DNA from: Arthrobotrys musiformis
Lineage: Eukaryota; Ascomycota; Orbiliomycetes; Orbiliales; Orbiliaceae
Reading direction: 5' to 3'
DNA length: 64,000 nt
Assembly (NCBI GenBank): GCA_036971715.1
Contig: JAVHJL010000001.1
Coordinates: forward strand, 1,178,001 to 1,242,000
Positions within the stretch are counted from its first letter, which is position 1; each line of letters opens with the position of its first letter. Of the stretch, positions 1-10,129 are shown one piece after another. Under the pieces are notes generated by a model that ran no database searches, was not told the DNA's origin, and saw only the letters and a list, made by a program, of their open reading frames with translations. The position numbers and the translations under genes are program-made.

Positions 1-1471
1 AAAGGAACATAAACTTCGAGACCTTCTGGGAATACAAACTTTAGACCCCAGTCATCCGTCGGAATCTCGTCGCTATTTCCCAGGCCGGCAAAAAATCTGT
101 CCAAGCCCCCGTTGATTTTTTCTTTTAAATTTGAAAAGGAGCTAGAGGGTAGCAAGATTGAACTAAATAGTACGGATGGTATGATTAATCGCCAGAACAA
201 CAATATCCCAACGTATATGACATACTCGGATGTGTAATCAAGATAGGCTACCCCAGGCTCAGTGGGGGTTCGAACCACAAAATCTTCCGGAGTAGACCCA
301 TTGCCTCGGTGTACTTTTATAGTTAAAAGGTCTAAGTGAGTTCTCGCCTCTTCAGGGTTACGTATTTTATACGTTTTTATCGGGTTTTTTATTTGTGCGC
401 AGTCGAAGCCTCCAAATACGATATTTCCAGCTGGAACGTCGGGAAAAGTAACACTACTAGGCGAACCTGAACTGATATTTGGTGCATGTCTTACGTCTAT
501 ACCGTAGTTTGGTGTGTTGATGGAATTAGAACGTTCGAGGCTATCCAGAAATGTGAGCGTTAGGATTCCTGAAGGGAGGTTGAGTTTAAATTCCGTAGAG
601 GCTCTGAACGTCCTTTCCCAATCTAGGGACTGTCGACCAAGCCCTAATGACGGTGTCGTAAAATTCGCTTTTTGCGGGACCATCACACCAAAAACGAAAC
701 CTTCAACCGATAAAGCGGAACCAAAGGAAATTTCATCTTTAACCCAAACCCGCTCTAACTGTGTGATTCAGTATATGCGGTGAGATTGGTTAACACCAGG
801 TCAGTGAGGGTGCGATAGAAGTTCGTAGGTACCTCGTTGTTAGGTTGGGAAGTAAGGTTCTCGGGGCCAATACGATTAGAACTGTCGATTCTACAAGATG
901 GGACTGTCTCTTTATTAACTTGGATCTTATAGCATGCGTATAATCGTTTTTTAGGGATAATGCGTACAATACCCCGAAAAGTATACCTTTTCACAGTCGT
1001 CGGATATTTCAGAGTCGCAATAAGGTGGATTTTCCCCTCGTGCTACCCAGGTGTCCCACCTTGGACTTATCGGGAGGTTAAAAAATGTAGATCCTAAATG
1101 TAGTTGGTAAAGGGCTAGAGAAATCCTTAATTTGATATGGTTGGTAAACTAACCTATCCTGACGTCTCTGAGATAGAGAAACGAAAATCTTGGACTCTGG
1201 GGGCGCATTTGGACCATCAACTACTGCTGTAACACAATAGATGGACCCTTTTCTTGGCTGGGGCAAACACATGAATACCCACATAATAAAGCGGTGCTAT
1301 GAGTGTACGGTAGCTAGAGCCTGAATTGTATAAAGAGCTTTGTCGTTTCCTTAAAGATATCATGACACTTTCTGTTTCGCATGGGGAGAATGGAATAGAT
1401 CTAGATTCTTTCGCTAGAAACAAAAGAATCAAAAGAACGAAAGAGGTGAGTTCGCTGAAACTTGGCGCCAT
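1..1471 (-). CDS. Pepsin-like (peptidase A1 fold) secreted protein, probably non-catalytic, 3' end outside window
   Basis: Hand-built model of five exons: 1471-1279, 1226-1164, 1093-987, 925-833 and 758 to the left edge. All phases agree, giving at least 404 residues with no stop. Residues 1-25 form a signal peptide (MAPSFSELTSFVLLILLFLA). Pepsin-fold landmarks follow in order: DTWVA in lobe one, PSLGLG (compare G-I-L-G-L-G), then NIVFGGFD (compare L-F-G-G-x-D). The first active-site motif DTGS is absent: the stretch before DTWVA reads NLPISPRW. The second motif D-S/T-G appears as LDYTSEY. I recall fungal relatives with the same kind of replaced first motif, but that is from memory. A binding or decoy role is inference only. 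The least certain part is the second intron (1094-1163); it was chosen because it alone keeps the phase. Confidence 0.68.
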
Positions 1472-4400
1472 TTCTACTGGAATACATCTTCCTCTTAGTC
1501 TAAAAACCAATATGGAGAATTGTTGTGTGGTAGCTTCTGAGTAGAGTCTTGACTTGTCTCGTAGGCCAGAGCTGGCCGAAGATCTTGATCAGAGGCTGGT
1601 AAGGATAGAGGGAATATGGAATTCCAAATGGCGTAGACCTCTTTATGTTATACTCTGCCGAAAGTCTTCAGCCTACGACCTCCTTGTTCTCCCCCGTAAA
1701 TTCCTTGTGTTATGCTGCAGTTGTATACTGGCTAGTGCTGTAGCGCTGCAGGATTTTGCAAAAAAAAATTGAAAAATTGAAAAATGCTACAAGTATGTAC
1801 TTCAGCGGTTGTATGTGCGAAAGAGACGCCGAGCTGCCGAGCAAGAGCTGCCGGGAAATATGCTGGCCAGGTGGCATCGTTCCCTGAGTTTGAAAGAAAA
1901 CTCAAGCTGTGGTACACAGTTGCCGATTTCCTGATGCATGATAATAATTGGCTGCGAGGATACATAGACGAAGACATACAGCCAATAAATGTATGAGCCA
2001 AGCAAATAGCACCTATTTCCAGACTTCTTATGCGGAACGGGATTTCGGTTGGATAACTTGAATGGAGGTTCTTTGCCTGAAAACCCGCGAGGCTACTTCT
2101 TGGATACCGCGCCAAGGGTTTACACTGCATGGTCTGTTTCAAACTAGGTTAGAAACTTTCAGGTTCGCTTATTCGTATTTCTAACACTCGTGCACTATAG
2201 AATGAACTACTATTACACGGGAAAGACACAGCCTTGCACTCTGCACCCCGTAGCACCTATCGAGTAAAACCCTATAATCTCACAAAGAGATGATATCAAA
2301 ACACATATACAAGCCTCACGTGCACCCTTACCTTTCAGCAGCTTTTTGATGACCTTTAACATCACTTAAAGTTTTTAAAACATAAAACCATTATTTCGAG
2401 AGCATAGTACAACCGCTAGTAATATGTTAATCCGCCGGTCACATCCTAGAGAAATAATATACACTGAACGGTACCTGTATACGGAGGCAAATTCCCTACC
2501 CCGATGTGATCCCATTTTTGGAGGCGAGCCCGCGAGCTCAACGGTGTGACGGCGGCAGCTGTCACTAGAGTCAATAAACTTTGAATTCATGGACTCCAAC
2601 ACCGCACCTAGGAGATGGGCAGACCAAGAAGTCTCCAGCATCAGACCCAACTGTCTCCGGAGGTTCCTACGAATAATACCCTATAACTCTAGGTATATAT
2701 ATATGTATAAATTTAAATTGCCGTCGTAAAAATTTTTATACGCAACTAGTCCCGGCTAGTTTTAGGTATGGGCAGGCAAGAGCTAACCTCGCAAGCGTGG
2801 AAAGAACCCCGTGATCATGTAGGCGCTACCCGTTAGCAAGCAGAATTCGATGCGTTGCTGTGTTGTTAGTATATGTTGGATTTCTGTTTTAGGCACAAAT
2901 GAGGAAGTGTAGGCAGGGTTACAAGGTTATTAGAGGGCTTCCATGTTGCACAACCCCCCAGTCAACATTTGCGGTAGCCGGCCCCATTATAACCATAACT
3001 ATAGCAGCCGGAGTGCGCCAGAGGAGCGTATTATGTGGAAGCCTTTTAATTCACGTGCGTATCGAGAATGAGGCGATGTCGACACCATATATAAAACAAG
3101 CGACACTCTTGACTCCGGTTAGCCTATCATCAAGGCTCCTATCACACCAAATAGTGCAAATAATTGCAGGATGCGGCAGATACTTCTAAGTATGCCGGTA
3201 GCTAGCTTTGCTTTTGCTTGAGCGCCCTGAAGATGTTGGTATTACCTATACTAGCTACTGCCAGTTCCCATGATACTTCGATTATCTCGCTGTATAGCTA
3301 CTCTGCATCAAAAAATGTAGGTTCCATGGAGCCAGTACCGAATAATTGAGGGGATTTAAATACCCAAATTCCCCCCGCCAGCACTGAGTAGATCTTCTAA
3401 AGAATTACTGTCTTCGACTGACTGACTAGCTGCGAACGTCGCTCTACCAAACACTTCAGGTTCAGGAACCTGCGCCACCGAATATTTAGGTGTTTATAAA
3501 CTTGCACTAACCTTGTCTCGTACCCAGACCTGGGAGTATCCTACCTAGGTACGTGTGGGAGGCTGGGGCAAAGTCAACCCTGCCCTCGTTTCCTAGTAAA
3601 TTGCAGTGAAATAAACGAATTTGGATTTTATGGGTTTAACCTTATAGCTTAGGCATTCAGGTAGCTGTCCGGATGCCGCAGTGTATATTGGGGCAGACCC
3701 ATGGCCCTGGGTACGAGACTGCATGCAGGCAGCTAGAGTGTCTACAGATGTAAATACTACCAAGAAAAGACGTGTTGATATCAAGGCAGCGCGTGAACTG
3801 AATCGTGGTTTTAAGAAAATGACGTCTGCTAATGCGCATACTATCCCTAGACAAACTGGAGAGCTCTGGTGTTTTGTACAACGATCCGAAAAAGGTTTCC
3901 ATGTTAATGTTAGTGAAAAATGGAGTCGTGTTGATCATTGCGAGAATCATGAAAAGATAAGTGGGGCGGACAATAGGCTAAATAGGTGCGTGAGAATGAT
4001 TATTGATCACAGATGTAAGCTTGAAGCCATGACGTCAATTACGCACGATATCGCTATCGATATCGTATTCGCGTAAATTTAATGCGAAAAATCCAACTAC
4101 CAACGATTCATTATTGTACGGCCCATAGATATCTAGATAGTGTAGTGTTAAACTTAATCTTGTGTCACCTTGGTTTGGGTTGGGTTCGATTCCGACGAAT
4201 GCGAAAGCTACGTTATATTAGAACTAGTACTTCGTTTCCAAAGATTCACAATTTAGTACTCTTAACTAAGATCTTGACCAACCAGCTCTTGGCTTTGACT
4301 GATCGGATATAAATGCCCCCCCAAGAGTCTTTGATAAGCGTAGTTACTTGAGCAAGAGCAGGTCATGCCATCATCATACGTACGTGTTGTTAATGTTGGA

Positions 4401-5229
4401 GAACCAAACCAGGAAAGCGGGGTCACGATAGATCTTGGCATTCGCGCTGACCGATCACGATCGGATCTTACCTTTAGTGCGCGAAGGTAGCGAACAAATC
4501 TTGCCAAAGGAAATGCTGGGGTAGACACCTGTCAACGCAATGCCGATCTAGTGGGCTTGTTAAACTTTTTAACCCCGCCATCGACTTTAGTTAGTCTAGC
4601 GCACGAGTTCAGGCCTCTTAGTTCTAGATCTCTCGACGCTCCTCCTCGATGGTATCGATCCTGTAGTCTTGATATCGTCGACGGGCGAGCGGACATCGGG
4701 AAGTTCGAGACCCGAATAGAAGTTCGGTGCACACATGTCGGGTGACACAGGCTCAAAATTCCTAGAAGATGGCCCTTGTGTAACCAGAGAAAGAATGGCC
4801 GATCTCCGTACAAAGTTCCAAGGTGCAGTGGAATGGCCCAGTTTCTGCCGTGGCAGGTTCCTTTTTGCTGGAGACAGGTTTATTATAGGCCGTGGCTTCG
4901 GAGATTCGCCCGCTCGTTCACATGCACCCCGCCTGGCAGGTCATTGTCTGCAGACAGCTCTGTTGGAGCAGGCCCTTGAAACGCCTAACTTCCAGATCCC
5001 AGTATCCTTTCTTTGAATTTTCCCTTGCAGCATACGCTGCAACGATCGGACCTATTAAAAGGCCCGAAAGTTGGATTATCTTAGAAACATCCTTCCTTTC
5101 CAGTCTGTCCTCGGAGGAATTAAAGGGCGCGTAATCCTCGCTTCCTTTCTTCAATCACAGCCCAACAGATTAATGGAAAAATAAATTAACTTTGATCTGG
5201 AAAGGCTACCAAAAACCAACTGCTTCACT
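1472..5229. other. Gene-poor interval
   Basis: No convincing gene. The longest open frame is 131 codons (3681-4076, plus) and has no recognisable domain; many overlapping frames are open on both strands, as expected by chance. It holds a degenerate tRNA-like sequence near 4131-4200 and a perfect 9-bp inverted repeat with a 4-nt spacer at 4045-4066 (ACGATATCG arms). The last 200 bases are the likely promoter and leader of the following oxygenase gene. Confidence 0.5.
4131..4200 (+). pseudogene. tRNA-like relic (possibly Asp/Glu-type)
   Basis: An A-box-like TAGTGTAGTG at 4138-4147, a TGTCAC at the anticodon-loop position (4162-4167) and a perfect B-box core GGTTCGATTCC at 4183-4193 occur in the order and spacing of a tRNA gene. 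The acceptor, anticodon and T stems do not pair well, so it is not a functional tRNA. It could be a decayed tRNA copy or a chance match. Confidence 0.2.
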
Positions 5230-6480
5230 ATGGAGTCTCTGGTAGACATTTTATCATCCAGAGCAAAGGATGTACCCGTCATCCCGGTCCTCTGCGCGAG
5301 CGCCGTAGTCTCTTACCTCCTAATTGTCCGGCACCTTCGGTACCGCTACCTTAACAAATTTCTTCAAGCCGTCCGAAATGAGTGCGGCATCGTCACGAAA
5401 TCCTCGGACCTTTCGATCTCCCATGCCGAGCAAGCCGTAAAGCTCATGGGGGGATGGGAATTCCCCCGAATTACAAGACTCGCCTTGCAGTTTGCTCTAT
5501 TCCGGACCTATGGAATTCCCACCATCTCTTCTATTCTTTGGAAAACTCGCCAGCTGGCACAGCGATCCACCGCTCATCGCCGATATGTAGACACTTCCGT
5601 CCTCATTGTCGAGCTGATGTCTTTCCCGCTCGACTCCCCAAGAGCAAAAATCGCGATCGAGAGGATAAACTACCTCCACAGCAGGCATAAAAGCTCCATT
5701 TCAAATGACGACCTTCTGTACACCCTTGCACTCTTCATGTGCCAGCCACCAGTATTTATCAATAAATACGAGTGGCGTAAAATGCATCCGATCGAGTTGA
5801 TGGGAATCCACCGTTTCTGGAGTCAAGTTGGCATCATGATGGGTATAACCGGAATTCCAGATTCTTTCGAAGGGACATACGAATGGGCAAACGAATACGA
5901 GCGAAGATACATGCAGCCCTGCGAGACAAATAGCAACGTTGCGACAGCGACCGTGGATATTTTGTTATATTTTGTTCCAAAGTTTATGCACTCCTCAGTT
6001 GTTCCGGTGGTCCATGCAGTTTGCGACCAAAGGCTGAGATCGTCGTTCTATTGGCCAGATCCGCCAAAATGGATTGAACCCGCCGTCAATAGTCTCTTCA
6101 GGGTTCGGGCGTTTGTTATGAGAAACTTTGTGCTACCAAGATTTGAAAAACATAGCGCGATTCAAACCGACCCCATCGATCCTTCGGTGCCGTTGCTTGA
6201 AAGAAGGTATTACTTCAATCTTTGGGAGACGGACCCATGGTACCTAAAGAGGACATGGTGGAATAGCTATGGACCTATTGGTTGGTTGTGTGCGGCGATG
6301 GGCTGGGGGATCCCTAACGAAGAAGAGTTCGGATCAGTCCACGGATATCGCATCGGTGATCTCGGGCCAAGGTCTGCCATCGGTAAGGGTGCTGGAAATG
6401 AAGGCTGGAAGCATGGATCACTATTGGGAGGTGGTAGCATCGTTGAAAGTAGCGGTAAATGTCCAATGTTTGCCGGTTGA
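5230..6480 (+). CDS. ER-bound oxygenase of the mpaB/mpaB' type (DUF2236 family)
   Basis: Intronless 416-residue frame. An N-terminal hydrophobic helix (about residues 18-34, VPVIPVLCASAVVSYLL) followed by basic residues suggests an ER-membrane anchor with the catalytic part beyond it. The core has family features: a histidine/arginine-rich segment around residues 120-155, then EWRKMHPIELMGIHRFWSQ, the MGITGIPDSFEG stretch and YEWANEYERRYM. Family members are haem-type oxygenases; MpaB' cleaves a farnesyl chain during mycophenolic acid synthesis in Penicillium. Such proteins are common in fungi and mostly of unknown substrate. No polyketide synthase or other core biosynthetic gene lies nearby, so a role in a secondary-metabolite cluster is not supported. 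The start is the first ATG in frame. Confidence 0.8.
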   Translation: MESLVDILSSRAKDVPVIPVLCASAVVSYLLIVRHLRYRYLNKFLQAVRNECGIVTKSSDLSISHAEQAVKLMGGWEFPRITRLALQFALFRTYGIPTISSILWKTRQLAQRSTAHRRYVDTSVLIVELMSFPLDSPRAKIAIERINYLHSRHKSSISNDDLLYTLALFMCQPPVFINKYEWRKMHPIELMGIHRFWSQVGIMMGITGIPDSFEGTYEWANEYERRYMQPCETNSNVATATVDILLYFVPKFMHSSVVPVVHAVCDQRLRSSFYWPDPPKWIEPAVNSLFRVRAFVMRNFVLPRFEKHSAIQTDPIDPSVPLLERRYYFNLWETDPWYLKRTWWNSYGPIGWLCAAMGWGIPNEEEFGSVHGYRIGDLGPRSAIGKGAGNEGWKHGSLLGGGSIVESSGKCPMFAG

Positions 6481-8073
6481 ACTAGTATGCCGAGTGAGCG
6501 GACCAGAGTGAGCTGGGATTCGATACATTGAATGGCGAGAGGAAGAGAAGAAAGTGGCACGACGTCACGGCGTCGACTCTATTTGGGTCAAAGGCCGGGC
6601 AAAATTATTTACCTATTGGATTGCACGTTTATACGCTTATCGTTCATTCTTTCGTTAGCGGTACTCATTTGTAAGTTCAGGTCCAGAAACGGGTTTCTTT
6701 TTCCTACCACAGGTGCTTTTTTTTTTTTTTCGACACTGCAAATGGAACATATATCTTGACGCACAGCACAACGTTATCTCCCTACAATGTCTTCATCTCT
6801 ACATACGTGTCTCCCTTTAGTCCCGTTTGGCGCTATGAACTCTTTCGTATATATCCAGACAATGTATAAATCTAGTTCCATATATTGCTTCTCAGCGATA
6901 TCGCGGTGTAGGAATAAATGAATTCATGAATTAGATCAATCAGCTCTCAACCCTTTTACATAAGCAAAGCTGAGGAGCCTGGCGACGAGACATGTTGCAA
7001 CATTGCATTGCCCTAGAACGGATCTCGGCTGTTCTCATACCCAGACGTGGAAGAGGGGCATGTCGGCCGGATAGTCTGATATCCGCCCAGAAATCTCGAA
7101 AGTGTCGCTAAGAAGAATCTGGAGTTAAGTCTATGCCTGGACCAATAATATGTAGCAAACAAGGATGGGAAGATGGCTAGACGACCATCAAGTAAGGAAC
7201 GGTGTTGATCCCAGACAAAACCACGGTCTAGTGCGCCGTTCATGTAGCCTGAGTTGAACCGCGGGATAAAGATCACGACTCGAGCACTCCACAGTCTCAA
7301 AGTTGCTTAGGCCGTTTTTAAGCTCTCTGCTGACTATACAGGGATGTAAGCCACTTTAGCGATACCGTCATACATCTAACGTGCATCTGTGCGCATATAG
7401 ACGGAAATATAGATATTTGGGGGAATCGATTAGCTAAGCTCGCTTGGCTGGTCTTAACTCCAAACTCCGATGACCGAAAGCCAATTTTTAATATTATTTT
7501 CCGAAAATTGTTAAGTGAAAGTCTGATGCATTACTAATGCATGATTTCTGGCAATGAGTGCCTCGATGGCTTATGATCGATGGCTTATGTCCCTGTCCAT
7601 AAGGTCCACCCGTTCCCGCACCTTAAATCATTGCATGCAATGGGGCTACTGGCGAATATTATTCGGAGCACGCTCCCCATGCAGAAGGCTAAGACAGCCG
7701 ACGTAAGGCGTGCGAGTAAGTGAGCTGGATTTATATTATTATATGTATCTTTTGATACATGTGGGCTCTATATTTGACGGAAGTGGTTTATGTAATTCAA
7801 GCTATACGGCTTGTCCCTACCGAAATCCGTCGCATGATGCATACATCATACACAAACTTGGTCTCAAAAAGGCCCATTGGGCCTCCGGGTACTCGGAGAT
7901 GTATAATCCTCTGGTATAAATTGGCTCATCCCTCCCCCCTTCGAATCGACTATTCTCCTCACCAGCGCATAGTCTAGCAAGTCCGCAAGCTTCGAAAGGA
8001 TCAACTTACTAAATCTTAAGCTTTCTACCGAAACCAACGCACAATTTCCAACATAGTGCACTAAGATCTCAAA
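6481..8073. other. Intergenic region with short palindromes; promoter of the aldo-keto reductase
   Basis: No gene recognised. It contains a 17-nt perfect palindrome at 7526-7542 (ATGCATTA-C-TAATGCAT), a 12-nt direct repeat at 7564-7575 and 7578-7589 (CGATGGCTTATG), and an inverted repeat ATGTATC-TTTT-GATACAT near 7742-7759. The last ~150 bases are pyrimidine-rich and are the likely 5' leader of the next gene. Confidence 0.5.
7526..7542. repeat. Perfect 8-bp inverted repeat around one base
   Basis: ATGCATTA, a central C, and TAATGCAT form a complete palindrome about 530 bp upstream of the aldo-keto reductase start. The geometry resembles a dimeric transcription-factor site, but no factor can be named. 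Confidence 0.4.
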
Positions 8074-9364
8074 ATGGTTACATACGGAACCCCAATCCCC
8101 ACTCGCCAGTTGGGCAAGAATGGGCCTCAGGTCTCCGAGCTGGGATATGGTGCAATGGGTGTGTAAATTAATGCTACCCAGAGAACGCCCACGCATTGCG
8201 TTACTTTAAGAAAACCTGCAAGACTATAGTACTAACGAAACCGAAATAAAGGTCTCTCTATCGGCTACGGCCCAGCAAAGCCGGATGAACATCGCTTGAA
8301 AATCCTCGACGCAGTTGTCGAAAGCGGTACATACTTTGTACGTCTTACCAGTCCCGGAAACATAAAATGACCAACCTTCGAATAACTAATATAACCCCTT
8401 GTATTTTAAAGATTGATACGAGTGACCTCTACGGCGACAATGAAGTCCTTATCGGCAAATGGTTCAAACAAAATCCCGGTCTCCGCGAAAAAGTCTTTCT
8501 AGCAACAAAGTTCGGAATTACGGTTATTGATCCATCGAAGGCTCAATATGGGGTAGATGGAAGCCCGGAGTATGTGAAGAAGGCCGTTGAAAACAGTCTT
8601 CAGAAGTTGGGTATTGAATACATTGATTTGTATTATGTTCATCGGTAAGTTGAGTTTTTTGATATTTCACTTTAGAAATCTATCATATATACTAATTCTA
8701 ATTACCTACTAGCATCGATTCAAAGGTCCCAATAGAAGTCACAATGGGGGCTCTCAAGGAACTCAAGCAAGCCGGTAAAATCCACCACATCGGTCTCTCA
8801 GAAGCATCCGCAGAAACCATCCGTCGCGCTCATGCAGTTGAGCCGCTCGCTGCGGTCCAGCTCGAATACTCTCCATTCGCAATTGATATCGAAGAACCTG
8901 AACGCAATATCCTGAACACCTGCCGTGAGCTCGGAATCGCAACAGTAGCATACAGCCCGCTAGGCCGTGGTTTCCTAACAGGTCGCTACCGCTCACCCGA
9001 GGACTTCGGACCCGGTGATTTCAGAAGCTTCGCTCCCCGTTACTCTAAAGAGAATTTCTCCAAGAATTTGGAATTGGTGGATGGGATTAAGGCTTTGGCT
9101 GATAAGAAGGGTGTTACTGCTGCGCAATTGACTCTAGCTTGGGTTTTGAGTCGTGGTGACGATGTTATCCCAATTCCTGGGACAACGAGATTCGAAGGAT
9201 TGGAGGAGAATTTGGGGGCTTTGAAGGTTGAACTTTCTGAGGAGGATAAAAGGGAAGTGGAAAGGCTAGCAAGGGAGTGTGTGCCAGTTGGGGAGAGATA
9301 TCCGGCTGGAATGACCGATATTTTGTTCGCCGATACTATTCCTTTGGACCAGTACAAACTATGA
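8074..9364 (+). CDS. Aldo-keto reductase (YakC / pyridoxal reductase-like)
   Basis: Four exons: 8074-8158, 8252-8337, 8412-8644 and 8713-9364, giving 351 residues. Introns are GT..AG; the first has an ACTAAC branch site at 8231. It is a TIM-barrel NAD(P)H-dependent reductase of aldehydes and ketones in the cytosol. The catalytic tetrad can be read as Asp59 and Tyr64 (DTSDLYG), Lys90 (ATKFG) and His134 (YYVHR). The C-terminal cofactor loop is IPIPGTTRFEGLEENLGAL. Length is normal for fungal members (about 330-350). The substrate is not predictable from sequence. The start ATG gives the usual N-terminus (RQLGKNGPQVSELGYGAMG), which supports it. Confidence 0.93.
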
Positions 9365-10042
9365 AAAAAAATATAAATCATCAGCTTCGATATCGAAAAA
9401 AGGGGAAATATCTTTGTTTATGTCATATAGGGCATTCATATAATTTACTTACTCTATATACCTCTGTGTTTATCCAGTGCTAGATACCTGTACTTTACAT
9501 ATCAAAGCAAACATTGCATATCAACCCGCTACAACCAAAGGTCCAAGACCGAACCGACTCTCCATGCATGCGCATGGACATGTAAATTCTCCCCTCACTG
9601 CCACCTCACACGGCCTTGTGTTAGAGAAGGTTAGAAGAAATTAGTCCCCCGTGGCATTTGATAAATTCGATCGAAACATAAACCTATCTTTGTTTCACTC
9701 TACAACCCGATCTACGACGCCGGAAAATCCAATACGTACAGCAGTGTGGTCCCCACCAAACAAGTCTCAACCCTAGTCTCGGGTTGCAGATGCGGTCCAC
9801 ACCTGCTCATATCGACCCGCGGGGTAACAACAAAATTTACTTACTTACTGTAATCGGACGGTACCGCCTTCTCTACTTTTACTACATCTACATTCTCGAG
9901 TTCTCTTTATTCCTCAATCTCAAAGTTCGATCGCGAGAGCCATTGAGCGAACCTTTCGATTCAATGGCAAAGTTTACCTTCCACCACCGACTACTCAATA
10001 TTTATGTAATATATTGAGAAGAGAAGAAGAAGAAAAGAAGAA

Positions 10043-10046
<4 letters not shown>
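9365..10046. other. Intergenic region between the reductase and the NLR gene
   Basis: 3' flank of the reductase, then about 600 bases without a recognisable gene. Purine-rich GAAGAA repeats start near 10016 and lead into the tandem repeat that follows. Confidence 0.5.
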
Positions 10047-10108
<62 letters not shown>

Positions 10109-10129
10109 AAAAAAAAAAAAAAAAAAAAG
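10047..10129. repeat. (CCGAAAA)n tandem repeat ending in a poly(A) run directly before a start codon
   Basis: About nine head-to-tail copies of the 7-mer CCGAAAA, followed by an uninterrupted A run of a little over 20 bases, end one base before the ATG of the NLR gene at 10130. Slippage should make both tracts variable in length between strains. Their position in the 5' leader may affect translation; that is inference. Confidence 0.9.

Noticed and set aside
5230..9364. Secondary-metabolite cluster formed by the mpaB-like oxygenase and the aldo-keto reductase
   Set aside because: They are separated by 1.6 kb without any core synthase, transporter or regulator; both families are common as single genes.
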